DNA of 64,000 nucleotides, taken from Verrucomicrobiia bacterium. GTDB taxonomy: Bacteria > Verrucomicrobiota > Verrucomicrobiia > Limisphaerales > CAIMTB01. The stretch spans positions 62,001 through 126,000 of the forward strand of contig JAHCBA010000007.1 of NCBI GenBank assembly GCA_019634625.1, written 5' to 3'. Numbering within the stretch: position 1 is the first letter of the stretch; every line of letters begins with the position of its first letter. Both the position numbers and the translations under genes were made by a program. Shown piece after piece: positions 53,092 to 61,408 of this stretch. The notes under the pieces were generated by a model. The model made no database searches. It was not told the DNA's origin and worked only from the letters and a program-made list of their open reading frames with translations.

Positions 53092-53652
53092 TCAGTCCAG
53101 GATGCCAGCCATCACCGCGACCGCTTCCTGACGGACATTGAGGACCTGGCGCAGTTCGTTCTGGGCCTTGGTCAGCGCCGCCTGCCTCGCCTGACGGGCC
53201 TCCCGGTACTTGGCCAGCTTGGCCTTGATCTCCTCGGCCGAGGCGCGCGCTTCGATCGCCTTCTCCAGATCGTCGGCCTCGGGAATCGAGGTGCCGCCAG
53301 GCCGGTTGCCGCGCTGCTGGCCGCCTCCCTCATTGCCGCGCGGGCCGCGGGCCATGGCCCCCCGCAACGCCGCCGCACCCATGCCCATCGTGCCCACGTC
53401 GCGCCGCGCCTCCGTCACCTTCGCGATCCGCTCCTGAATGAGGTTCCACTCCGCATCCGACCTCACCTCCAGTTGCTCCCGATATCGCTCCATCATCCGC
53501 TGCCGCATCTGCTCCGGATCCCAATTCCCGCCCCCCGGACCCCCCTGACCTCCACCTCCACCCGGACGTCCCTGCGCCAAAACATTGCCGCTGCCAATCA
53601 CCATGGCGGCCGCTACGGCGGCCAACATCCCGACTCGGAAGATTCGATTCAT
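53092..53652 (-). CDS. Small exported helical protein at the head of the secretion operon
   Basis: The 186-aa protein has a signal peptide (MNRIFRVGMLAAVAAAMV..., cleavage near VLAQ at 24-27), a Gly-rich linker (28-43) and two charged helical segments (about 45-90 and 124-175) joined by a Gly/Arg-rich stretch. No domain is recognised; the helices recall Spy/CpxP-like periplasmic proteins in look only. Its stop is one base from the gspE start, so it is the first gene of the operon as seen here. Confidence 0.75.
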   Translation of the reverse strand: MNRIFRVGMLAAVAAAMVIGSGNVLAQGRPGGGGGQGGPGGGNWDPEQMRQRMMERYREQLEVRSDAEWNLIQERIAKVTEARRDVGTMGMGAAALRGAMARGPRGNEGGGQQRGNRPGGTSIPEADDLEKAIEARASAEEIKAKLAKYREARQARQAALTKAQNELRQVLNVRQEAVAVMAGILD

Positions 53653-53675
53653 ATGCTGTTCGATGGAACTTGTGG

Positions 53676-53703
53676 TTGATGTGCTCTCGATTGATGTGCT
53701 CTC
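53676..53703. repeat. Two direct repeats TTGATGTGCTCTC upstream of the secretion operon
   Basis: Two identical 13-base copies with a 15-base period lie 24-51 bases upstream (on the minus strand) of the first secretion-operon gene. Spacing and position fit a regulator site, but the pair could be a chance duplication. Confidence 0.5.
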
Positions 53704-53904
53704 AAACGGAGCGGGACGCGGTCGCGAATCGTGACCGCGTCCTCGCTCGTCATGGTGGATGCAAACCTCGTGCCAGGAACGATTACCGGGCCCTCCCAAC
53801 CGCCAACCCCTCCCGGCGCGCAGCTCTTGCTCAATTCGCCGCGGCGGCCACCGCGCAAGAAATGCACAGCCGGAACACCGCACCCCCGAGGGGTGCGAAC
53901 CGGA

Positions 53905-55275
53905 TCAACCTTCCTCCAGGCAATACAGAAACTGGCGCCCGCGCAGGAAGAGCTGGTTCCCCACCGCGGCGGGCGAGGCGTCGAAGCCGTCGTCCAGCAC
54001 ATTGGTGGCGAGGATTTCCAACGTGTTCCCCTCGCGCAGGACAACCGAGGTGCCATTGCGCCCCAGCACAATGACCCGTCCATCGGCCGCCACCGGCGAG
54101 GCGTAGGCACCAAACAGTCCCGGCAACCGTTCGGCATCCACCAGGATCCTTCCGTCACGGGCGCCAAGAATCGAGAGCGTGGCGTTGTTCCCCGCCAGGA
54201 AGTACAGCCGTTCCCCGGCCAGCAGGGGCGAAGGCACATACGGCGTGTTGCGATCGTAACTCCAGGCAACCGCGTCCGTGCCCGTCAAGTCGCCGGTCTG
54301 CCCCAGCCGGATCGCCCTGAGAGCCGATCCACGAAACCCGCTCAAGGCGAAGACCTTGCCGAAACCCGACACCGGGGACGGGATGACGTTGACGGTCATT
54401 CCGCCCGCCTCCCAGATCAGCCGGCCGCTGTGCAGTTCGTAGCTGCGGATGCGCTCGGTGGCATTGACCACCACCTGGACCTGCCCCTGGTGCTCGAGAA
54501 TCAGCGGGGTGGCCCAACTGGTCGGCTCGGACCGCGGTCGCCTCCACAATTCCTCCCCCGTGCGCTTGTTGAAGGCTGCGATGAAGTCGTCGCCTTCATG
54601 GTCCCAATTCACCACCAGAACCTCGCCCCAGAGCGCGGGAGAACTCCCTTCCCCGAAGCCGTTCCGGGTCTGCATCCGACCCAGATCCCGCTCCCAACGG
54701 CGATGGCCCTCCAGGTCGTAGGCGTGCAGTCCGCGCGAGCCGAGGAAGACATAGAGGCTTTCCCCGTCGGTGATCGGCGAGAACGATGCATACCCGTGAT
54801 CCCGATGGTGGCTCTCATGGGGAAACTCCGTCCGCGCCACGCTCTTCCAACGTTCCCGTCCAGTGTTCCGATCGTAGGAGACGACCATGAAGGCGTGGGT
54901 CTCCGTCGGTTCCTCCACCTGTCCGCGTCCGCCACCAGACGGAGCCCGGGCACCCTCGGGAGGAGGGCCCGAGGGAACGGCGGTGAGGATGAACACCTGA
55001 TCCTCCCAGAGAATCGGCGTCGAGGTTCCCGAACCCGGAATCCGCACCTTCCACTTCACGTTCCGGGTCTCGCTCCACTCCGTTGGAGGCCTCGCCCCGG
55101 GGGCCACCCCGTTGGCCAGCGGGCCCCGCCATTGAGGCCAGTCCCTTTCCGGCACGGGTCCGGCGGACGCTGCCAGGGCGTTCAAGGCGACCGCCCCGGA
55201 AAGGGCGGCAAGCGCCGTCGCCCGTTGCGTCAGGAAGGGCAGAACGGGGCGGAGTTGGGAGAGGATGTGCTTCAT
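53905..55275 (-). CDS. Exported PQQ-like beta-propeller protein
   Basis: The 456-aa protein starts at the ATG at 55275 and has a signal peptide (about 13-36). The mature part begins with DWPQWRGPLANGVAPG, the usual opening of verrucomicrobial/planctomycetal PQQ-like propellers, and contains several blades (VSYDRNTGRERW, LHAYDLEGHRRWERDL, FNKRTGEELWRR). No enzyme residues are evident, so it is probably a scaffold protein. It is 252 bp upstream of the secretion operon; that gap holds only the direct repeats. Confidence 0.85.
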   Translation of the reverse strand: MKHILSQLRPVLPFLTQRATALAALSGAVALNALAASAGPVPERDWPQWRGPLANGVAPGARPPTEWSETRNVKWKVRIPGSGTSTPILWEDQVFILTAVPSGPPPEGARAPSGGGRGQVEEPTETHAFMVVSYDRNTGRERWKSVARTEFPHESHHRDHGYASFSPITDGESLYVFLGSRGLHAYDLEGHRRWERDLGRMQTRNGFGEGSSPALWGEVLVVNWDHEGDDFIAAFNKRTGEELWRRPRSEPTSWATPLILEHQGQVQVVVNATERIRSYELHSGRLIWEAGGMTVNVIPSPVSGFGKVFALSGFRGSALRAIRLGQTGDLTGTDAVAWSYDRNTPYVPSPLLAGERLYFLAGNNATLSILGARDGRILVDAERLPGLFGAYASPVAADGRVIVLGRNGTSVVLREGNTLEILATNVLDDGFDASPAAVGNQLFLRGRQFLYCLEEG

Positions 55276-55318
55276 GGTTTCGTTGCGGTGGGGTCCGGTC
55301 ATCGGTTGAGTTGCAGGC

Positions 55319-56134
55319 TCACAGCCTGCCCAGCAGTTCCCGCCAGCGCTTCCAGGCGTCGGTCCGGGCCTTGGCGTTGGCGGCGGAGGCATCGGGCGCC
55401 TCGCCACTGCGCATGAATCCGTGCCCGGCCCCCTCGTAGATCACCGGCTCAAACACCTTGCCGGCCTTCTTCATCAGCCCCTCGGAAGTGGGGATCGAGG
55501 CGTTCACCCGGGCGTCGTTCTCGCCGTAGAATCCGAAGACCGGACAGGCGATCCGGGCCAGATCATCCTCCCGGTCGGGGCCCGTCCCATAAAATGGAAA
55601 CGCGGCCGCGATCTCCGTGGTGTGGGTGGCGAATCGAAACGTCTGGCTGCCGCCCCAGCAGAAGCCCCCCACCGCCACCTTGCCATTCGAGGCCGGCAAC
55701 CCCTTCAGGTAACGAACCACGGCGTGGAGATCGGCGGTGATCTGGTCCGGCGCCAAGGCGGCAATCGCACGCCGCGCCGCATCCCCCCCACCCAGTTCCG
55801 CCGTGCCTCCGCCTCCCTCCGCGGATCCCGACAGCAAATCCGGCGCAATGGCGATGAATCCTGCCTCCGCCAGTTGATCCACCACGCCGCGCACCCAGTC
55901 CGTAAGGCCGAAAATCTCATGGATGACCACCACCGCCGTCGCCTTCTCCGCCACCTCCGGAAAGGCGATGAAACACTTCACCTCCCGGTCGCCGTGCCGG
56001 ACATTGACCCACTCCAGGTGCCGGGGTGATGCCTCCAGCCGTGGGCGGGCCCAATCCTGGGCCGAGGCGGCACCCGATAGACCAAGGACGATGGAGAGTG
56101 CGAGCAGTCGCGGGACGAGAGGCAGGGCTTTCAT
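55319..56134 (-). CDS. Exported dienelactone-hydrolase family protein
   Basis: The 271-aa protein has a signal peptide (8-24, ASAQ) and an alpha/beta hydrolase core of the DLH type. The nucleophile is Cys in GGFCWGG, the acid is probably Asp in GENDARV and the base is His in GAGHGFM; a Glu in VIHEIFG is also conserved. Natural substrate unknown. It begins 43 bp upstream of the PQQ gene on the same strand, and they may be co-transcribed. Confidence 0.85.
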   Translation of the reverse strand: MKALPLVPRLLALSIVLGLSGAASAQDWARPRLEASPRHLEWVNVRHGDREVKCFIAFPEVAEKATAVVVIHEIFGLTDWVRGVVDQLAEAGFIAIAPDLLSGSAEGGGGTAELGGGDAARRAIAALAPDQITADLHAVVRYLKGLPASNGKVAVGGFCWGGSQTFRFATHTTEIAAAFPFYGTGPDREDDLARIACPVFGFYGENDARVNASIPTSEGLMKKAGKVFEPVIYEGAGHGFMRSGEAPDASAANAKARTDAWKRWRELLGRL

Positions 56135-56330
56135 GGCAGGTAGTCGCAGGCAAAAACCACGGTTGATCGGCGTCTGCCGACCGGGCTTCGACGGGTGCGA
56201 CAGTACGGAGGTTACGCGGCTCCGCAATCCTCTGCCCGCGTCCTCGTCCTTGGCGCGGCGATTTGGGTTCCCCTTCCGCCATTGCGGGCCCCGTGCGGCT
56301 GACGATAGCGTCCAGCCCCAACACCCCCCA

Positions 56331-57059
56331 ATGCCACCCCTTGCCCCCCCGATCCCCGCCGCGGCTGCCGCCCTCGCGCTCGTCGCCCTCGCCCTCCTCG
56401 GCTGCGCCGAATGCACCCAGGTCATCCTCGGCAAAGGTGACCTCTCCAATACCCGGGCGCCCCACGGCGACTGGCAGCCCGCTGGAGACATCCGGCTCGA
56501 CCCTGACAACCCGTCACGGTTCCACATCGTTCCCGGCACCGGCGTCATCGTGAACGGTCGGGAAGGACGGACCGTGGACCTCCTCACCACCGCCGAGTAC
56601 GCCGACGTCCGGGTCACCTACGATTTCTGCATCCCCAAGGGCTCCAACTCCGGCGTGTATTTCATGGGCCGGTACGAGATCCAGATCTACGACAGCCATG
56701 GCGTGGCGGATCCCAAACATTCGGACTGCGGGGGCATCTACGAGCGCTGGGCCAACGATCGCGGCTTCGAAGGCCATCCGCCCCTGCTCAATGCCTGCCG
56801 ACCGCCCGGGGAATGGCAGAAGGTCGAGGTCGTTTTCCGTGCCCCGCGATTCGACAAGGAGGGCAACAAGGTCGCCAACGCCGTCTTCAAGCGGGTCGCC
56901 CTCAACAACTCGCTGATCCACCGTGATGTCGAGGTCTCGGGACCCACCCGCGCCGCCCGGTACGACGACGAAAAACCGTTCGGGCCCCTGATGCTCCAGG
57001 GCGACCACGGCCCGGTCGCCTTCCGCAACCTCCGCATTACCCCGCTCCACCTGCCCTGA
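56331..57059 (+). CDS. DUF1080 lipoprotein (3-keto-disaccharide hydrolase-like domain)
   Basis: The 242-aa protein has a lipobox (ALALLGC) after a hydrophobic N-terminus. The rest is a DUF1080 concanavalin-like beta sandwich (SNSGVYFMGRYEIQIYDSHG, FGPLMLQGDHGPVAFRNLRI), the fold of 3-keto-disaccharide hydrolases. DUF1080 proteins are abundant in Verrucomicrobiota. It is divergent from the hydrolase gene; the 196-bp gap holds no feature I can name. Confidence 0.87.
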   Translation: MPPLAPPIPAAAAALALVALALLGCAECTQVILGKGDLSNTRAPHGDWQPAGDIRLDPDNPSRFHIVPGTGVIVNGREGRTVDLLTTAEYADVRVTYDFCIPKGSNSGVYFMGRYEIQIYDSHGVADPKHSDCGGIYERWANDRGFEGHPPLLNACRPPGEWQKVEVVFRAPRFDKEGNKVANAVFKRVALNNSLIHRDVEVSGPTRAARYDDEKPFGPLMLQGDHGPVAFRNLRITPLHLP

Positions 57060-57087
57060 TCGCCCGGTCACCCCGAGCATCCCGGAG

Positions 57088-57243
57088 TTGTGGGGAGAGG
57101 CGTGAACTTCGCGAAGCGTCGCCTCGGAGGTCCGAGTTCCACGAGGCCGCAAGGGATGGGTGCGATGGATTGTGGACTCGCGGAGCTCGCCCCTCCGATC
57201 CGGATTCGCTGCCTCCTCACCTGCAACTCCGGGATGCACCGCC
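57088..57243 (+). repeat. Dispersed intergenic repeat, copy B (most complete)
   Basis: It reads TTGTGGGGAGAGGCGTGAAC at its start, with inner blocks CGCGAAGCGTCGCCTCGGAG, GTTCCACGAGGCCGC and GGACTCGCGGAGCTCGC, and the end block GGGATGCACCG. It matches copy A (inverted) in block order over the full length, and copy C in its tail. It occupies most of the 329-bp gap between the DUF1080 and 1333-aa genes. No reading frame inside is convincing. Confidence 0.8.
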
Positions 57244-57388
57244 GGCCACCCCGTTCGCGTCAGGAAGGATGACAGCTTGAGGCGGCGGTGGTAACTCATG
57301 CGCCATCATGCAAGCCGTGCCCACCCCGGCCGCCGGAACCCCTCGTCCTCCGCCCCGTCGTCGGGCCGCTGTCCGGATCCCGCCCCAC

Positions 57389-60300
57389 ATGCCTTTTTCG
57401 CGGGCCCTGACCACGCTGGGCCTGCTAGGCATCCTGGCCGGCTCCATCCCCGCGGACGCCCAGAACCAGGCCGCCATCCTTCTCGCGAATCGGGTCCCCG
57501 GCCTTCTCGATGCCCCGGTGTTCGACACGGACGGGATCACCCGCCTCGAAGGGGATGCGTTCCTCGCCCAGGCGTACGTGTCGCCCTTCGGGGTCATGGG
57601 CTACTTCGAAACGGGTCCTCCCCCCGGTCACTGGCTCGTGCCGTTCGGGAATCCCGTCCCGTTCGGCACCGGCCCGGACGCAGGCTACCTCGCGGTCGGC
57701 CACGGTTCGGCGGTCGCGCTTCCCTATCCGATCGGGGCTCCGGTGGTGGTTGAACTCCGGGTCTGGGAAGCGGCCAAAGGAAGAAGTTTCGAAGCCGCCG
57801 CCGCCGCCCGCAGCAAGGTGGGCGTCAGCGATCAACTCTATGGCCTGGGTCCCCTCAGCGGTCTCTCCTCGCCATCGCCCCTGCGCGGACTGAAATCGTT
57901 CCATCTCTGGCCCGACGGCCGCGTCCGCTCCGCGATCATCCGGCCGCTGAACACGTCGCCGGCCGATCTTGGAGGGCACTGGTCGTTCCGGCTCGACTCC
58001 TCCGGCATCCACGAGCCGGTCGAGGTGACCTGGTTCAAGGATGGCGCGGCACTGCCCGGCCCCGGCGGCCCGGTCCTCGTCCTGGACCCCGTTCAATACG
58101 AACATGCCGGCTGGTACACCGCCCAGTACCGGTTCGCCGGGCACGTCAAGATGACCCCGCCGGTCCAGCTCACGGTCATCGCGCGCACGACGATCGCCTC
58201 CGTCATCCTGACGCCGCCCGAACCGCTCCCGGGCCAGCCGTTTCGCGCCGAGGTCACCACGTCCGGCGCCAGTCCGCTCACCTTCGCGTGGTACCACAAC
58301 AACGTCCGCCTCCAGGGGGAATTCGGCCCGTCGCTGCAGGTCAATGCCGCCCGTGTCGGCCTCTACAGGGTCGTGGCCCACGGTCCCCAAAACCTTGCCG
58401 GACGCGACATTCTCCAACTCGAGGGGCCACACCGGGTCAACTGGCCGCTCTCCGATCCAGGCGGCAATGTCAGCATCGAGCCCTACTCCGGCTTCGGCTA
58501 CCTCACCGGCGACACGGTTCACCTGCTGGCCCGCCCCAACCCTGGCTACGATTTCATCGGCTGGCATGGGGATTACGAGGGTACGGCCAATCCCGCGACG
58601 CTCGTCGTGGACGCCAACAAGTTCGTCACGCCCATGTATCGGCCCGCCGGCGGGACGGTCGTGCTCTCCTCCCATGTCGCGGGCCAGGTCAATGCCCTCG
58701 CCACCGATGGACAGGGAAATCCGCTCCATTCGAACTACGTCGGGCAATTCCACGGAGGTCCTGCGGAATCGGCCCCCGTCCCGATCGGCCCGATCCTGCC
58801 GTTCGGGGGCGGTTACGTCTTTGGGCATGCCCAGGTCCTCCCAGGAATTGCCCGGGGTGAACCGATCGTCCTCCGACTGCGCGCCTGGCTCGCGTCCGCA
58901 GGTTCCTGGGAGACGGCCCGCAGTATCGGCTCCGGCTTCGGGGAAAGCCCCCCGGTGACGGTCATCACAGGTGGCACGGGACTTCCCCCGGAACCGGCCG
59001 CCGTCCTCAGTGGCTTGCGCTCGTTCACCCTGGCGACCTTGCCGCGCATCTTCACGGCACCGGTGTCGGCCCAGGTGCGCCGGGGCGCCGAATACACCTT
59101 TCACGTCCATGCCACCGGCTCCGCACCAATGACCTACCAGTGGAGAAAGGACGGCACCCCCATCCCCGGCGCCACCCAGTCCACCCTGACCCTTCCTTCG
59201 GTTCAGGACGCCGACGTCGGCCAGTACTCCGTGTCGGTGTCGAATCAGGTCGGCGCGGTCCAATCCGCCCCGGCGGGACTTTCCATCGCCGAGCTGCCCG
59301 TCATCGTTTCGGTCCATTTCGACCGCGAACCCCAGCCGCGCCATGCCCTGCGGATGGAGGTGGTCATCGCCGGGACAGGTCCGTTTGCCTACCTCTGGCT
59401 CCGCGATGGCATCAACTTCGGGGAAGCCAACTGGAGTCCGGTCCTGCATCTCGCCGATGCCCGCCCCGGCACCTACCGGATCGAAGTGACCAACCCCGCC
59501 GGCACCGTGGGCCACGACGCCGTCACCATCCCTCCCTGGTACCGCATCGAGACCGTCGTCCAGGGCAATGGCCGCGTTGCCGTTGATCCCGATCTCACCC
59601 TCCATCCCGGAGGCTCCGAAGTCCGCCTCGAAGCCCTCGATTCCTTCGATCAACGCTTCGTCGGCTGGTCCGGCGACGTCACGGGTGCGAATCCGGTCGC
59701 CACCGTCGTCATGAATGCCGACCGCCGGATTGTCGCCCTGTTCGGTGCGGTCGGCGGCACGTTCTTCGCCGTCAATCGCCTCCCCGGCACCAGCCTCGAC
59801 GCACCGGTGTTCGACGCCGACGGCACGACGCCCCTGGCGGGGGATGCCTACGCCGGTCAGTTCTACGCCGGTCCTTCCCCCGACGACCTCCTGCCCGTCG
59901 GCGAACCGCATGCGTTCCGCTCCGGCGCCAACGCCGGTTATCTCCAGTCCTCCTCCCCCCGCATTCCAACCGTCCCCGAAGGCGCCACCGCCTGGGTCCA
60001 GCTCCGCGCCTGGGACCGCACCGCCGCCGCCACGTACGAAGCGGCCCTCGCCGTCGGCGCTCGTTGCGGTGCCAGCACGGTCATCGCCGTCCGCACCGGA
60101 GGCGACGGGCAGCCGCCTTCCCTGCCCGCACCTCCGATGGGCTTGGAATCGTTCCGCATTGCCCCGGCGACGCCTCCCGCCTGGATCATCCCGCTCGGAC
60201 CGATGGAGGTCGCCGCGGGCGCATCCCTGCGCTGGACCGTCGAGGCCGACGGATCCGCCCCGCTCGACTACCGCTGGTTCCGCAATGGTGTCCCCCTGGC

Positions 60301-61390
60301 TTCCCACCGCGGACCTGTCCTCGAACTGTCCGCTGTGGAACCCGCCGACCAGGGCGCCTATTCCGTCCGGGTCGCCAATCCCCTCGGCGTGATCGAGTCC
60401 GGGCCCGTCGCACTCACGGTCATCGAACCCCGCCGGATCGTTTCCCAGTCCGGACCGCTCACCGTCGCCTTCGGCGCGTCCGCCCTGCTCCACGTCCAGG
60501 CCGAGGGCCGTCCGCCGCTCGCCTTCCAGTGGTTCCAGGGCCTCCCCTCCGACACCTCCCGGCCCGTCGGCGACGATTCCGACACCTTCGCCACCGGCCC
60601 CCTCACCCAGTCCACGCCCTACTGGGTCCGCGTGACCGACTCGTTCGGCAGCACCGACAGCGATCCCATCGAGGTGACGGTCCTCCCCCGTCCCGCCGTC
60701 TTCGAACTCGCCGGCATCGTCTTTGAAGACCGCAACGGGAACGGCATCCGCGATCCGGATGAACCCGGCCTTGCCGACGTCCCGGTCCGCCTCGTCGGTG
60801 ATCCCGGGGTCCCGGAACAGCGCACCGATGAGGCCGGGGGATTCCTGTTCACGGGCCTCCCGGCCGGGATCCATACCCTCGAGATCGCCCAGGTCCCCGG
60901 TCTCAACCACACCACCGACCCCGTCCGCATCCTTACCGGAGTGGACGGCGAACAGCTCTGGATCACCGCGGGCCAGCGGGCCACTCCAGGGCACCACGAA
61001 TTCGTGCTCTGGACCTGGTCCCACACCCTTCCGCCCGGCCTCGACGGACCCCTCGACGACCCCGACGGCGATGGCGCGGTCAACCTCGTCGAATTCGCCC
61101 GCGGCACCGATCCCCGTGTCCCTGACGAGCCTGAGCCGGCGCGCGGCGCGATTGTCACCGAAGGCGACAGCCGCTTCGCCGGGCTTCTTTTGCAGCGCGC
61201 CCACGCCGCGGCCGGAGTCCGGTTCGAGGTCGAACGGTCCCGCGACCTGATCGGGTGGGAAGCCGTCCCTGCCCGGGAAACCATCCTCGAACAGGGCGCC
61301 ACCACCGATCGCATCCTCCTGCAGGATCCGCTCGCGCTCCCTCCGATCGACGTTCGCTTCCTCCGTCTCCGCCTCAGCCTGGAACGTTGA
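57389..61390 (+). CDS. Large exported modular protein with Ig-like and SdrD-B-like domains (1333 aa)
   Basis: I chose the ATG at 57389, which gives a direct signal peptide (MPFSRALTTLGLLGILAG); an ATG at 57308 would add 27 residues. A module of about 165 residues appears three times (near 28-180, 425-560, 795-930; NRVPG..DAPVFD.DG...L.GDA). Between and after the modules are Ig-like domains (e.g. PMTYQWRKDGTPIPG), two FIGW/FVGW InlB-type repeats, a SdrD-B-like domain (GIVFEDRNGNGIRDPDEPG) and a C-terminal TSP3-like module (DDPDGDGAVNLVEF). It is a probable surface or matrix protein. Confidence 0.85.
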   Translation: MPFSRALTTLGLLGILAGSIPADAQNQAAILLANRVPGLLDAPVFDTDGITRLEGDAFLAQAYVSPFGVMGYFETGPPPGHWLVPFGNPVPFGTGPDAGYLAVGHGSAVALPYPIGAPVVVELRVWEAAKGRSFEAAAAARSKVGVSDQLYGLGPLSGLSSPSPLRGLKSFHLWPDGRVRSAIIRPLNTSPADLGGHWSFRLDSSGIHEPVEVTWFKDGAALPGPGGPVLVLDPVQYEHAGWYTAQYRFAGHVKMTPPVQLTVIARTTIASVILTPPEPLPGQPFRAEVTTSGASPLTFAWYHNNVRLQGEFGPSLQVNAARVGLYRVVAHGPQNLAGRDILQLEGPHRVNWPLSDPGGNVSIEPYSGFGYLTGDTVHLLARPNPGYDFIGWHGDYEGTANPATLVVDANKFVTPMYRPAGGTVVLSSHVAGQVNALATDGQGNPLHSNYVGQFHGGPAESAPVPIGPILPFGGGYVFGHAQVLPGIARGEPIVLRLRAWLASAGSWETARSIGSGFGESPPVTVITGGTGLPPEPAAVLSGLRSFTLATLPRIFTAPVSAQVRRGAEYTFHVHATGSAPMTYQWRKDGTPIPGATQSTLTLPSVQDADVGQYSVSVSNQVGAVQSAPAGLSIAELPVIVSVHFDREPQPRHALRMEVVIAGTGPFAYLWLRDGINFGEANWSPVLHLADARPGTYRIEVTNPAGTVGHDAVTIPPWYRIETVVQGNGRVAVDPDLTLHPGGSEVRLEALDSFDQRFVGWSGDVTGANPVATVVMNADRRIVALFGAVGGTFFAVNRLPGTSLDAPVFDADGTTPLAGDAYAGQFYAGPSPDDLLPVGEPHAFRSGANAGYLQSSSPRIPTVPEGATAWVQLRAWDRTAAATYEAALAVGARCGASTVIAVRTGGDGQPPSLPAPPMGLESFRIAPATPPAWIIPLGPMEVAAGASLRWTVEADGSAPLDYRWFRNGVPLASHRGPVLELSAVEPADQGAYSVRVANPLGVIESGPVALTVIEPRRIVSQSGPLTVAFGASALLHVQAEGRPPLAFQWFQGLPSDTSRPVGDDSDTFATGPLTQSTPYWVRVTDSFGSTDSDPIEVTVLPRPAVFELAGIVFEDRNGNGIRDPDEPGLADVPVRLVGDPGVPEQRTDEAGGFLFTGLPAGIHTLEIAQVPGLNHTTDPVRILTGVDGEQLWITAGQRATPGHHEFVLWTWSHTLPPGLDGPLDDPDGDGAVNLVEFARGTDPRVPDEPEPARGAIVTEGDSRFAGLLLQRAHAAAGVRFEVERSRDLIGWEAVPARETILEQGATTDRILLQDPLALPPIDVRFLRLRLSLER

Positions 61391-61408
61391 ACCCGGACAC
61401 CCGCCCGG

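Noticed and set aside
57425-61204. Minus-strand ORF of 1259 codons opposite the modular protein
   Set aside because: Antisense shadow of a repetitive GC-rich gene; composition is Gly/Asp/Arg-rich without domains.
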